Assembly (NCBI RefSeq): GCF_014077095.1
Contig: NZ_JACGVG010000030.1
Span: 23,998 to 87,997 of the forward strand
Length of the DNA: 64,000 bases
Origin: Colwellia sp. MB02u-6
Lineage (GTDB): Bacteria; Pseudomonadota; Gammaproteobacteria; Enterobacterales; Alteromonadaceae
Reading direction: 5' to 3'
In this document: positions 9,760 through 18,303 of the stretch, piece after piece
Numbering within the stretch: position 1 is the stretch's first letter
How the letters are laid out: each line of letters begins with the position of its first letter
Program-made: the position numbers and the translations under genes
Notes under the pieces: generated by a model
Databases searched by the model: none
The model's input: only the letters and a program-made list of their open reading frames with translations
What the model was told of the DNA's origin: nothing

Positions 9760-10317
9760 TTACTTGGCTGTTTTTTCCCAAGCGAATGGCTTGAATGCAT
9801 CATCAACAGGTGTTTCGGCAATATGATTGGTGTAATTGCTGATCACTTTTTGTGATAAACCTAAAATGATCTCCAACAACTGTTGCTCACCGTAACCAGC
9901 AGCATAGAATGCCGCTAATTCTTCATTAGTAACATTGCCTCGATTACGAACAATAATTAAGGTCATATCAAGTAAAGCTTGCAGTTTAGCTGTAGGCATT
10001 GCTTGTTGATCACGCAAGGCTTGCGTTAAATTAGGGTTTACTTTCATTGAGTGTGCAATGCCGGTATGAGCTGGAACACAATATGTGCAGCCGTGTTCAA
10101 CATTAATACCTTGCCAAACTACGGTGAGTTCTTCTGCGTCAAATGAAGAGTTAGCAAAAAGCTCATGTAATGTTTGGTATGCGCTTAATAAACTGGGTGA
10201 TGAAGCTAACACGCCGTGCAAGTTAGGTAACATACCGTATGCACTAACTGATTTTTCTAATAGTGCTTTACTTGCTTCTGGTGCTGATTCAATAGTGTGT
10301 GTAGTTAATGTCGTCAT
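9760..10317 (-). CDS. Carboxymuconolactone decarboxylase (AhpD-like) family protein
   Basis: Small all-helical protein of the CMD/AhpD superfamily. The core motif HGCTYCVPAHTGIAHS (about residues 96-111) contains the CxxC pair and downstream His that act in AhpD as a peroxidase-linked disulfide centre. The 185-residue length and absence of a signal peptide fit a cytoplasmic enzyme. It is transcribed away from a TetR gene on the same strand, and its promoter has a palindromic operator between -35 and -10 (10445-10472). A redox or electrophile-detoxification role under TetR control is inference; the substrate is unknown. Confidence 0.85.
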   Translation of the reverse strand: MTTLTTHTIESAPEASKALLEKSVSAYGMLPNLHGVLASSPSLLSAYQTLHELFANSSFDAEELTVVWQGINVEHGCTYCVPAHTGIAHSMKVNPNLTQALRDQQAMPTAKLQALLDMTLIIVRNRGNVTNEELAAFYAAGYGEQQLLEIILGLSQKVISNYTNHIAETPVDDAFKPFAWEKTAK

Positions 10318-10418
10318 ATCGAATTTCCTCTATAAAAACAAACACATTGCGGTTGCAACAAGCTTATTGTTATTTAATGATTAAAAAATTGACCAACCAG
10401 CTAAGAATATATTTAACA

Positions 10419-10430
10419 TGCCGGTCGGTA
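10419..10430. promoter_or_regulatory. Second, degenerate TetR-type operator before the AhpD-like gene
   Basis: TGCCGGTCGGTA differs at two positions from the perfect palindrome TACCGATCGGTA at 10449-10460. The two centres are 30 bp apart, about three helical turns, which would place bound dimers on the same DNA face. This copy falls just downstream of the predicted transcription start. Confidence 0.5.
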
Positions 10431-10444
10431 AGTAATTGTCTATT

Positions 10445-10472
10445 ATTGTACCGATCGGTATATTTAAGTCAA
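10445..10472 (-). promoter_or_regulatory. Promoter of the AhpD-like gene with embedded TetR-type operator
   Basis: On the minus strand TTGACT (10467-10472), 16 bases, TACAAT (10445-10450). The perfect palindrome TACCGATCGGTA (10449-10460) fills most of the spacer, so a bound repressor would block RNA polymerase. The promoter points at the AhpD-like gene about 130 bp away. Confidence 0.7.
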
Positions 10473-10717
10473 CAGCTAGCTATATAAATAATTTATTTTA
10501 CAGGAGCTTTGTTGAGTTAAAATCTATTAAGTCGTAAAATCAGATGGTTATGTTTATGCTTGGTGTTTAATGTTACCTTGGCTATTAGCAATGAAAGTTG
10601 AGCAAGGAAATAAAGCGTGGGCAACTGTAGAGTTAAGCTGAACTTATAACAATGCATATCAATGGGGATATGACCATCGAATATCAGCCGTAAAGTTGAG
10701 GCAGGTAGTAGAGAAGA

Positions 10718-11356
10718 CTATGGTGATTTTGGGCTCGGCGCAGTATGGTTTTTACTGGTATTAAATACGCCAGTCAACATAGTATCAATAACAAATTCAA
10801 GTTCTGTTGGCGGTACTTTTGAGCGCGCCATCGACGCGGTGCCTTTCAGTGCTGTGTATAAACTTAAGGCGTTACCGGTTGAATTTTCATTTAAGCCTAA
10901 GGATATGGCTTCCTTATCAGTGGAAAATAATTCAGCTAATAAAGTTTTGGGCGCTGCTTCTATTTTGATAAGTAACTTTGCCGCTTCTGCTGGAATATCA
11001 CCACCAGCGACTTCTGATTGACACAGCACTAAATAACAACCTTTGGGTTGCTCAGTGCTGCATTGCATACCGACAATTGACATCATATAGTTTTTTAAAC
11101 GCGTTTTTAATGGTATGTTTGCTGCGTATAAAGCGCCAAGGTGGGCTTTCATATTATTTTCTATATAGTGCTGAGTCGCTTTAATGAATAAGCTTTCTTT
11201 ATTACCAAACGCGCTATACATACTAGGTTTGTTAATATTCATACTCTTGGTTAAATCAGTTAAAGAAGCGCCTACAAAACCTTTAGCCCAAAACACTTCC
11301 ATTGCTGCTTGCAATGCAGTTTGCTCATTAAATTTGCGTTTGCGACCACTAACCAC
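10718..11356 (-). CDS. TetR/AcrR family transcriptional regulator
   Basis: The 212-residue protein has an N-terminal TetR helix-turn-helix at about residues 10-55 (WAKGFVGASLTDLTKSMNIN, then KPSMYSAFGNKESLF) and a helical ligand-binding region behind it. The start is GTG; there is no in-frame ATG upstream before a stop. Its own promoter at 11390-11418 carries TACCAAAGGGTA, an operator with the same half-sites as the one in the promoter of the downstream AhpD-like gene, which suggests autoregulation plus control of that gene. The inducer is unknown. The long 400-bp gap to the downstream gene argues for separate promoters rather than an operon. Confidence 0.9.
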   Translation of the reverse strand: MVSGRKRKFNEQTALQAAMEVFWAKGFVGASLTDLTKSMNINKPSMYSAFGNKESLFIKATQHYIENNMKAHLGALYAANIPLKTRLKNYMMSIVGMQCSTEQPKGCYLVLCQSEVAGGDIPAEAAKLLIKIEAAPKTLLAELFSTDKEAISLGLNENSTGNALSLYTALKGTASMARSKVPPTELEFVIDTMLTGVFNTSKNHTAPSPKSP

Positions 11357-11389
11357 AACAATATCCGTTCATTTTGTTTGAATATCCAT

Positions 11390-11418
11390 ATTGTACCAAA
11401 GGGTATTTTTAAGTTCAA
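11390..11418 (-). promoter_or_regulatory. tetR-family gene promoter with operator-like palindrome
   Basis: On the minus strand TTGAAC (11413-11418), 17 bases, TACAAT (11390-11395). TACCAAAGGGTA (11394-11405) overlaps the -10 exactly as TACCGATCGGTA does at the AhpD-like promoter: the outer TACC/GGTA half-sites are shared and only the central four bases differ. Confidence 0.6.
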
Positions 11419-11536
11419 TCTATCAAATAGTCATGGAAAAGCACTTATAAAACTGTGCTTCGATAGCCGATAAATAGCCATTTTTTAAATTTTAACAACA
11501 AGAATCTAGTGTTTAGTTGAGTAATATGGCGATACA

Positions 11537-11956
11537 TTACTCGCCACTAATGGTCAGTATTAGGGTTCTTGAACTGCTATGAATACGGTGCTCACCTAGA
11601 TAAATCCCTTGCCAAAGTCCTAAGTTCATTTGGCTGTTTTTTAAAGGAATACTGACGCTACTGCCCAACGTACTTGCTTTAATGTGGGCCGGCATATCAT
11701 CGGGGCCTTCATAAGTGTGACGATAATAAGCGGCATTTTCTGGGACAAAGTGATTAAAGTGTCGTTCCATATCATCACGCACTGTTGGGTCAGCATTTTC
11801 ATTAATTGTTAATGATGCTGAAGAATGTTGGATGAAAAGATGTAATAAACCAAAACTCACGGGGGAGAGCTCTGCGAGTGCTTGCTCAATATCAGTTGTG
11901 ATTAGGTGAAAACCACGTTGATAAGGTTGTAGTGTTAACTCTACTTGCTGCCACAT
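11537..11956 (-). CDS. YjbQ/UPF0047 family protein (secondary thiamine-phosphate synthase-like)
   Basis: The 139-residue protein fits the YjbQ family: QRGFHLITTDIEQAL near the N-terminus, the LHLFIQHSSASLTINENADP motif (about residues 40-59) and a C-terminal WQGIYLGEHR motif with conserved His. Family members show weak thiamine-phosphate synthase activity, but the true cellular role is unsettled. The gene is on its own, 170 bp upstream of the tetR promoter region and on the same strand. Confidence 0.9.
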   Translation of the reverse strand: MWQQVELTLQPYQRGFHLITTDIEQALAELSPVSFGLLHLFIQHSSASLTINENADPTVRDDMERHFNHFVPENAAYYRHTYEGPDDMPAHIKASTLGSSVSIPLKNSQMNLGLWQGIYLGEHRIHSSSRTLILTISGE

Positions 11957-12383
11957 AAGGCTTCTCCAAAGATAATTTTAATTAACGTATTATAGTTTAT
12001 AGGTTTTTACATTGAGGTGTAAGTTATGAGATGAATATAGGTCGTTAGAGTCAAGCCTTAACATACACCTTTGTAGTCGTTAATTGTTGCCGTCTCAGAT
12101 GAAATTAACTGGGTCATTTGCATTTGATCCATCACGTTGACAAACTGAAGTCTGACCGAGCAAAAATCGCCAAACACTATATGGTCTGCCATAGGTGCTA
12201 TGTTTAATATAGATTAATGTTGGATTAGACCATAAACCTGTGCCGAGATGGATTTTGCTACTTGTGTTGCTACTTGTGTTGCTACTAGAGCGAATAAGTC
12301 GTATTTTTAGGTAGGTACTTAGTTTTATCTGAACACAAAAAAAAACCGTATTAAACGAGGCTAAATATTGTTATGCAAATCGA
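11957..12383. other. Gene-free stretch with a 12-bp tandem repeat
   Basis: No credible coding frame. At 12257-12286 the 12-mer GCTACTTGTGTT occurs twice and is followed by a third partial copy. No terminator with a clear stem and U tract was recognised. Confidence 0.4.
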
Positions 12384-12848
12384 TTATTTATTGAAACTAA
12401 ATTCAATATAGGCAGTACCGTATTTAGACGTTAGTGGCATAATAATAACCGGTCCGTCAGCCTTGTGCTGAATCGTGTGATCAATGCCAGAAACAACTAT
12501 AGGGGTTGCCATATCAAACTCAATGCCTTTTTCACTCAGCATACGTTTTGCGCCACCAGAAACCATATTGGTAATTTCACCCACTAAATCAGTAATTTCG
12601 TCATTGATTACATCTGGGCCTTCACCAACCATTTTCTTCATAGTGGCCAGTGCTAACTTGGCTTCAAAGGTAATAGATAAAGAACCTTTAGTTTGTTTTC
12701 CCACCATACCAATTAAACCTGAAACATCGCCTTTTGCTATTTCATTTGTTTTCAAACGAGGTTTTTCAGGTGTTAATTCCATTTGCGCCATGGTTGACAT
12801 AACGTTTAGCATTGAAGAAAGAAAGGGGTTAATAAAGTCTACATTCAT
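12384..12848 (-). CDS. CheX-family chemotaxis phosphatase-like protein
   Basis: The 154-residue protein resembles CheX/CheC-like proteins, which dephosphorylate CheY-P. The start MNVDFINPFLSSMLNVMSTM is typical of stand-alone CheX, and the helix DEITDLVGEITNMVSGGAKRML (about residues 82-103) holds the E-x2-N phosphatase motif (ExxN: E90-x-x-N93). There are no chemotaxis genes next to it, which is common for orphan CheX in Alteromonadales and Vibrionales. It may act on a remote CheY or another response regulator. Confidence 0.85.
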   Translation of the reverse strand: MNVDFINPFLSSMLNVMSTMAQMELTPEKPRLKTNEIAKGDVSGLIGMVGKQTKGSLSITFEAKLALATMKKMVGEGPDVINDEITDLVGEITNMVSGGAKRMLSEKGIEFDMATPIVVSGIDHTIQHKADGPVIIMPLTSKYGTAYIEFSFNK

Positions 12849-12926
12849 AAATATTTCTCCAAAGGCATTTTTTAATTTAGTTACTTAATTTTTCACATTT
12901 ATCAGCATAATTTAAAGTTAACTATA

Positions 12927-13427
12927 TTAATCATTAATTTTAATGTAATTCATAGTAACTGATTTGTTGAAAGTTAGGCTACCTTTTATCATGTTACTGT
13001 AAAAATTAACGGTATTAACCTGTTTTACATAACGCTTGGTTAGCAAACGGTTGATTATTTTTAGTCCAATTAACGAATAATCGAACGCAACTTCTTGATA
13101 AAGAAAAATGTTGCCTTTATTGATTTTAAATCCGATCCAGTTCAATGGTATTGCTTGGCTTTGATAATAAAGCTGAAAATGCGCTTCAACATATTGGCGA
13201 ATAATATTTTCGTAATCGGGATGAGCAATTGAGAAGTGAATTTGCTTTGTTTCTGCAATCGCGTTTTCAATATCGTGAGCGGTTATTTGGTGAATAACTT
13301 CAATCGACTGAGTACGCTCATTTAAGGTCAAATCTGTCATGCTAAAAAAATAACGGTGGGCCACCGCATTAAAGGCTAGCTCACACAATAGCAAAACAAA
13401 AATTCGTTTAGCTAGGTTTAACAACAT
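12927..13427 (-). CDS. DUF6702 family exported protein
   Basis: The 166-residue protein has an N-terminal signal-like segment (LAKRIFVLLLCELAFNAVA) followed by HRYFFSMTDLTLNERTQSIEV, the start pattern of DUF6702 proteins (conserved H-x-F/Y near the mature N-terminus). Function is unknown. Its ATG overlaps the stop of the upstream M1 peptidase remnant (TAATG-type overlap at 13427), so it was translationally coupled to that gene and now depends on whatever transcription reaches it. Its own reading frame is intact. Confidence 0.75.
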   Translation of the reverse strand: MLLNLAKRIFVLLLCELAFNAVAHRYFFSMTDLTLNERTQSIEVIHQITAHDIENAIAETKQIHFSIAHPDYENIIRQYVEAHFQLYYQSQAIPLNWIGFKINKGNIFLYQEVAFDYSLIGLKIINRLLTKRYVKQVNTVNFYSNMIKGSLTFNKSVTMNYIKIND

Positions 13428-14904
13428 TATTGCTGTCCAACCTCCGCTTGTTTTTCTGCATTTTTTTCATTAGTACTTTTTAATTCAACGTTGTAATTAC
13501 GCATCATGTCTTTTTTCTTACGTTTGTATAAATCAAAGCGAGACTTAATTGGACGTGCAGGCCAGTAGTTGTTACTAACATCTACATCAGCTGTTTCCCA
13601 GTTAGGGTCAATCGCAATGCCGGTTATTTCTTGGTCACGAATAAATAATTTAGACACTTTTTTGCTGTCACGACGCCAGGTTTCAGCCGGTATTGTTACC
13701 TGTTCAACGCTGTTATCAGCATAAGTAAGATCTAAAATAATCGGCATAACTAAGCCACCTTTATTTTCAAAATCAATAACGTAGAAGTTTCTTTCGTCAA
13801 GTAGTAGGTCTTTTTGCCATTGTTCTAATTTTTTATGATTTTTGTTATATTTATTATGAGCTTTGTTTGTCGCAGTAAACTTATCATGTTCGTTGTAAAA
13901 ATCTAACAAGTGAGGTTTATCATCTGTGCGAAGCCACTGGCCATTATTACGAATTTTGCTAATAAAGTCAGGTTGTTCGTTGTATAGTGCTCGTTCCCAA
14001 GCTTCTTCCGTATCTGGGTTTTGGCTATTCGGACGGTACAAATGAATGTTACCTAAAGCAATATCAACATGATCTGTGGTGTAAACCAACCACGCCAAAA
14101 CCAGTCTAAATCGACACCTGAAGCATCTTTCATGGTACGGAAAAAGTCAGCAGGGGTTGGGCGTTTGAACTTCCAACGTTGGGCATATTCTTTAAAAGCA
14201 AAATCAAACAATTCACGACCCATAATAGTTTCACGTAAAATGTTTAATGTGGTTGCTGGTTTGCCGTAAGCGTTGTTACCAAACTGTAAAATTGACTCTG
14301 AGTTAGCCATTATGGGCACTTGGTTGTCACTTTTCATGTAACTGATCATATTAGCGGCATTACCACGGCGTGAAGGATAGCCTTCTTCCCATGCTTGCTC
14401 AGCAACAAATTGTAGGAAAGTGTTTAATCTTTCATCCATCCAGGTCCACTGACGTTCGTCAGAGTTAACAATCATGGGGAAATAGTTATGACCCACTTCA
14501 TGAATAATAACGCCAATTAGGCCATATTTAGTCTTACGAGAATAAGTTTTTTCACCGGTTTTTTTATCTAACGTCGGGCGTGGGCCATTAAAAGTGATCA
14601 TGGGATATTCCATGCCACCAACAGGACCGTTTATCGAGATAGAAACAGGATAGGGGTAAGCAAAGGTATACTTATTATATTGTTCCATTGTATGAATAAT
14701 GGCCTCAGTCGAGTACTTTTCCCATAGCGGATTACCTTCATTAGGGTAGTAAGACATCGCCATAGTGTCAGTTTTCCCACCTTGGTAGCCTTGTGCATCC
14801 CAAATAAATTTACGACTTGAGGCAAAGGCAAAGTCACGAACATTTTTCGCTTCAAATTGCCAAGTTTTGGTCTTAGTCGCGCGAGACTTTTCGTTTACTA
14901 AAGC
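13427..14904 (-). pseudogene. M1-family metallopeptidase remnant, 5' deleted and frameshifted
   Basis: The C-terminal half of a gluzincin (M1) peptidase. The frame can be followed from 14904, where an in-frame stop (14905-14907) precedes ALVNEKSRATKTKTW. It continues through the zinc motif HEVGHNYFP and second ligand DERLNTFL to DLDWFWRGWF. Near 14083-14087 one T is missing from a T run on the coding strand: restoring it joins RGWF directly to YTTDHVDIALGNI and the frame then runs to the stop at 13427. The signal peptide and N-terminal domain are absent, with unrelated sequence beyond 14905. Both open parts look otherwise undamaged, so the loss may be recent. Confidence 0.8.
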
Positions 14905-14949
14905 TTATTAAGCGATATTAACCCCTGTTATCTATAAAAAAATATTTTT

Positions 14950-15495
14950 ATGTTTTCAAAATTGCTAAAATCAGTGCTAATTTTTAATCGTTCAGAAAAT
15001 AAAGCGCCAAATTTTATCCTCATCTATCTTTTAATATCATTTGCTTGGCACAATCAAATGATATTACCTTTGTTGTCAGTCATGGTGGTTTTACAGAACG
15101 CTTAAATGCTGCATTAGTTGAACATTCTCATCAATATGTGCTAGTGCTATTTTTTACCCTGTTATTTTTATCCTGCGTTTGTCGATGCTTTATTTACTCA
15201 ATAAAACTGATCAGTTTATTGAAGCAGATGAACCGATGAAAGTTAATGTAGGCAGTGACCAAATAGTTAAAGAAAATAAAGATGTGGTTCGCTTATTATC
15301 GCTGTTGGCAGACACCACAGTGCAATTAGCTAAAGTAAAAGCTCGTGAAGTTTTAGCACAGCCAGATAAAAAAAGACGGTCAATAACATCTTGGCTGTGC
15401 AAGCCGAATTAGAACTAGCGTTAGCTGATATCGCTATACTGGGTAAGTCTAATGAAGAATTAAGAGGTAAACTTAAGCAGTATTTAGCGGCTTAA
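14950..15495 (+). pseudogene. Frameshifted gene for a small membrane protein with coiled-coil tail
   Basis: Three successive -1 frameshifts break one protein. Frame 1 runs from ATG 14950 (MFSKLLKSVLIFNRSENKAP, then a membrane segment ending SFAWHNQ). After about 15060 the next frame gives TFVVSHGGFTERLNAALVEH and a second membrane segment. After about 15170 the third gives RLSMLYLLNKTDQFIEADEP. After the seven-A run at 15368-15374 the last gives TVNNILAVQAELELALADIA and ends at TAA 15493-15495. The joined product would be about 180 residues: two membrane helices plus a charged helical C-terminus. I do not recognise the family. Homopolymer sequencing errors are an alternative explanation. Confidence 0.65.
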
Positions 15496-15716
15496 GGGAT
15501 AAGCTGCTCACTAATGATTAGCTAAATTGCATTACTTAATCTTGTCTTATTAGTCATATTTAAACAAAAAACTGCAAGCTATTGGCATTTTCAGTATAAC
15601 GGCTAAATATTATTTCTTTTGTTTCGCATCACTAAAGCCTTTATAATTAGTTAATATTTCAGTGGTTGTTATCTACAGCTACCTTCGTTTTACACTTAAA
15701 GGTTTTTTACCACTTT

Positions 15717-16703
15717 ATGATTTCACACAAACTTTCTATTGCCCCCATGCTCGATTGGACTGATCGCCATTGTCGTTATTTTTATCGTGTAATGTCTAAG
15801 CAAACTGTCTTGTATACCGAAATGGTAACTACGGGCGCAATATTGCATGGAAAAGGTAATTACTTGGCGTATAACGAGCAGGAGCATCCATTAGTGTTAC
15901 AGCTTGGTGGTAGTGATGTAAAGGCGATGACCGAATGTGCAAAAATTGCTGAGCAGCAAGGTTACGATGAAATCAATATTAATGTGGGGTGTCCGTCAGA
16001 CCGTGTGCAAAACGGCAAGTTTGGTGCTTGTTTAATGGCTGAGCCAGAGTTAGTTGCCGATTGTGTTGCTAGTATGCAAAACGCAACTAAGATCCCGACA
16101 ACGGTAAAATCTCGTATTGGTATTGACGACCTCGATAGTTATGAATTTTTGCAGCAGTTTTTAACAACGGTTAGTGCGGCGGGGTGTCAGCACTTTATTA
16201 TTCACGCGCGCAAAGCTTGGCTCAGTGGTTTAAGTCCAAAACAAAACCGAGATGTTCCACCATTAGACTATCAAAGGGTTTATCAACTTAAACAAGACTT
16301 TTTGAAGCTTGAAATTTCAATTAATGGTGGCATAACCACTTTTGCACAAGCAAATGAGCACATGCAGCATATTGATGGCGTGATGATGGGTCGAGAAATT
16401 TATCAAAACCCTTATATGTTAACCCAGGCTGATAATGATATTTGGCAGGCTGGCGCAGAGGTTAAATCACGACAAGCAGTGCTCAATGAAATGGTTGACT
16501 ATATTGACCGTCACGTTGCCAACGGTGGTCGTGCCTGGCATGTGGCAAGACATATGTTAGGTTTATGTAATGGCTTAGCAGGCGCTAAACAATTTCGTCG
16601 TTATTTAAGTGAAAATGCCAATGGCGAAAATGTGGGTGGTGAAGTGCTGCAACAAGCTTTTGCTAAAGTATTACAACTTAACCCGGATCTCACCATGATC
16701 TAA
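15717..16703 (+). CDS. dusA: tRNA-dihydrouridine(20/20a) synthase DusA
   Basis: FMN enzyme that reduces U20/U20a in the tRNA D-loop. The ATG at 15717 gives MISHKLSIAPMLDWTDRHCRYF, the expected DusA start; a longer frame from 15666 begins with a non-ATG codon and an unlike extension. Visible motifs are NVGCPSDRVQNGKFGACLM (catalytic Cys in GACLM), the FMN-phosphate-binding SINGGI, and DGVMMGREIYQNPYML. Length is 328 residues, as usual. It is a single gene divergent from the decayed region. Confidence 0.96.
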   Translation: MISHKLSIAPMLDWTDRHCRYFYRVMSKQTVLYTEMVTTGAILHGKGNYLAYNEQEHPLVLQLGGSDVKAMTECAKIAEQQGYDEININVGCPSDRVQNGKFGACLMAEPELVADCVASMQNATKIPTTVKSRIGIDDLDSYEFLQQFLTTVSAAGCQHFIIHARKAWLSGLSPKQNRDVPPLDYQRVYQLKQDFLKLEISINGGITTFAQANEHMQHIDGVMMGREIYQNPYMLTQADNDIWQAGAEVKSRQAVLNEMVDYIDRHVANGGRAWHVARHMLGLCNGLAGAKQFRRYLSENANGENVGGEVLQQAFAKVLQLNPDLTMI

Positions 16704-16985
16704 AGGTAATCTAGCCTTAATGTTAGTTTATTAGCACTGAACTAGTTACTTTACATACTGAATACTCAGCTCTACTTAGCGCTTTAAAGGTCCCAATACT
16801 GGCAAGTCAGTGCTTGATTTTGGGACTTATCTATCATTTTATAACTAGTACTTTGTTTGATTGATGTTTGCACAAACCTAACTATATAGTAGTAAATTTA
16901 ACCACATCACAGGGATGTTAACGTCTACTTAGCATAGTTAATGCTTGTGTTGAAATAAATTAACTTTAAAAATAATGGATTAGGT
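16704..16985. other. Gene-free stretch after dusA
   Basis: No coding frame seen. It is A/T-rich and leads into the palindromic promoter at 16986-17016. Confidence 0.35.
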
Positions 16986-17016
16986 TTGACTTATGCCTTG
17001 GCATAACCTTTGTAAG
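16986..17016 (+). promoter_or_regulatory. Promoter with palindrome in a long spacer (MerR-like geometry)
   Basis: TTGACT (16986-16991) is overlapped by the palindrome TTATGCC-TT-GGCATAA (16991-17006). With a 19-base spacer the -10 is TGTAAG (17011-17016). The dyad centre lies about 13 bases after the first base of the -35, nearly the same as at CueR/MerR-type promoters. A plain repressor operator is also possible. It is 30 bp from a small ORF with a good ribosome site. Confidence 0.5.
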
Positions 17017-17046
17017 TGTTATAAACAACTTAAAAGGAATTATACC

Positions 17047-17145
17047 ATGCTAAGTTTTACGCTATTATTTACGCTATTTATGTTGCCTAGTGTTTGTGTG
17101 TTGGCGACCTCACTGATTGTCGCTCATTTAGAACAAGGTAATTAA
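17047..17145 (+). CDS. Putative 32-residue membrane peptide
   Basis: ATG at 17047 is preceded by AAAAGGAATTATACC, a good Shine-Dalgarno sequence at proper spacing. The frame encodes MLSFTLLFTLFMLPSVCVLA followed by TSLIVAHLEQGN: one hydrophobic helix with a single Cys and a short polar tail. It lies 30 bp downstream of the palindromic promoter at 16986-17016. A 7-bp stem AACAAGG/CCTTGTT (17132-17153) straddles the stop codon. I recognise no family. The support is promoter, ribosome site and composition together, not homology. Confidence 0.45.
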   Translation: MLSFTLLFTLFMLPSVCVLATSLIVAHLEQGN

Positions 17146-17348
17146 TCCTTGTTACTTGTTACCTTAAAGCGCAAAGTTAATGAGAAAATGAGCTAATATT
17201 TTTTATGGTTTTTTAGTCATATAACTCATCACTTTAACGGCATTTTATACCTGCATTACGCATTTGAAAGCTCTCTTTAGCTAAATACTGTACTTTGGTG
17301 TTTAACTCGGCTAATTTTGTTTTATGCTTATCAGCAAGAGTTTAGATT

Positions 17349-18224
17349 ATGACGTATTTTCAGCAATTAATTTCCAGTATCGATTTGCACGCGATACTAG
17401 GTAGTAAAGACCTTGTGGTGTTAGATGCGAGTATTCCACCTGTGGGTAACATGGCTGCGCCAGAATATAGTTGGCCTGAATATCGTCTGCCCAAGGCTCG
17501 CCGTTTCGACTTAAATCAACACTTCTCAGATTTAGCTAGCGATTTACCCCACACCATGCCATCAGCTACTCATTTTGAACAAGCTGCAAAAGCCTTAGGG
17601 ATTAACCAGCAAAGCCAAATTGTGGTTTATGATGATTTAGGTTTATTTTCTGCCGCGCGTGCTTGGTATATGTTTAGAGCCATGGGGCATAACAATATTG
17701 CCGTATTAGACGGTGGTTTACCTTATTGGCTCAAATTAAAGAAACCGGTCGCGGATCCCCAAACCGATATCCATGTTAAGCTGCACCGAATTATTGGTAA
17801 TTTTGTTGCCAAAGAGCAAGTGGGCTACTTTTGTGACTGGCGTGAAGTTGACAATCAAACTCGTTCGCAAGCTGAACTTATTCTCGATGCTCGTGCTGAA
17901 CGTCGCTTTCAGGGCTTAGATGCAGAGCCTCGTGCAGGTGTGCGTAGCGGCCATATGCCAAATGCAAAAAACTTACCCTACAACCATTTGTTCAATCAAG
18001 GGCGGTTTAAATCTCCTGATGAATTGGCCGAAATTTTTGCGCATATTAATACTAATAAACAAGCGATGATCATGAGCTGCGGCTCAGGTGTTACCGCCTG
18101 CATTTTGGCGCTGGCTGCAGACATTATCTGTCATAAAGAGGTGCGAGTATATGACGGCTCTTGGAGCGAATGGGGCTCGTTACCTAACACAATCGTTGAA
18201 ACCTCCACGAATAACTTTGAGTAA
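17349..18224 (+). CDS. sseA: Sulfurtransferase (3-mercaptopyruvate sulfurtransferase type)
   Basis: Two-rhodanese-domain enzyme that moves sulfur from mercaptopyruvate or thiosulfate to thiols or cyanide. The 291 residues hold an inactive N-terminal rhodanese domain (about 1-140) and a catalytic one (about 160-285) with active-site loop CGSGVTAC. That loop is of the mercaptopyruvate type rather than the CRKGVTA loop of thiosulfate sulfurtransferase. The motif LDARAERRFQG precedes it. No signal peptide is present, so it is cytoplasmic. It is a single gene. The symbol is given by similarity of type and loop. Confidence 0.87.
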   Translation: MTYFQQLISSIDLHAILGSKDLVVLDASIPPVGNMAAPEYSWPEYRLPKARRFDLNQHFSDLASDLPHTMPSATHFEQAAKALGINQQSQIVVYDDLGLFSAARAWYMFRAMGHNNIAVLDGGLPYWLKLKKPVADPQTDIHVKLHRIIGNFVAKEQVGYFCDWREVDNQTRSQAELILDARAERRFQGLDAEPRAGVRSGHMPNAKNLPYNHLFNQGRFKSPDELAEIFAHINTNKQAMIMSCGSGVTACILALAADIICHKEVRVYDGSWSEWGSLPNTIVETSTNNFE

Positions 18225-18246
18225 AAATAAGGCTATCAATACTATC

Positions 18247-18302
18247 CTGTCTACCTGTCTACCTGTCTACCTGTCTACCTGTCTACCTGTCTACCTGTCT
18301 AC
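18247..18302. repeat. Tandem repeat, seven copies of an 8-bp unit
   Basis: CTGTCTAC is repeated seven times without error (56 bp), beginning 22 bp after the sulfurtransferase stop. Such perfect short arrays change length by slippage. It lies between genes and does not encode anything plausible. Confidence 0.95.
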
Positions 18303-18303
18303 T

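Noticed and set aside
13427..15495. Insertion sequence or phage as the cause of the decay zone
   Set aside because: No transposase, terminal inverted repeats or target duplications were seen; a deletion plus single-base losses explains the pattern.
18247..18302. Direct repeats that could look like a CRISPR array
   Set aside because: The unit is only 8 bp with no spacers; it is a simple tandem array. The same applies to 50294-50350. No cas gene is present.
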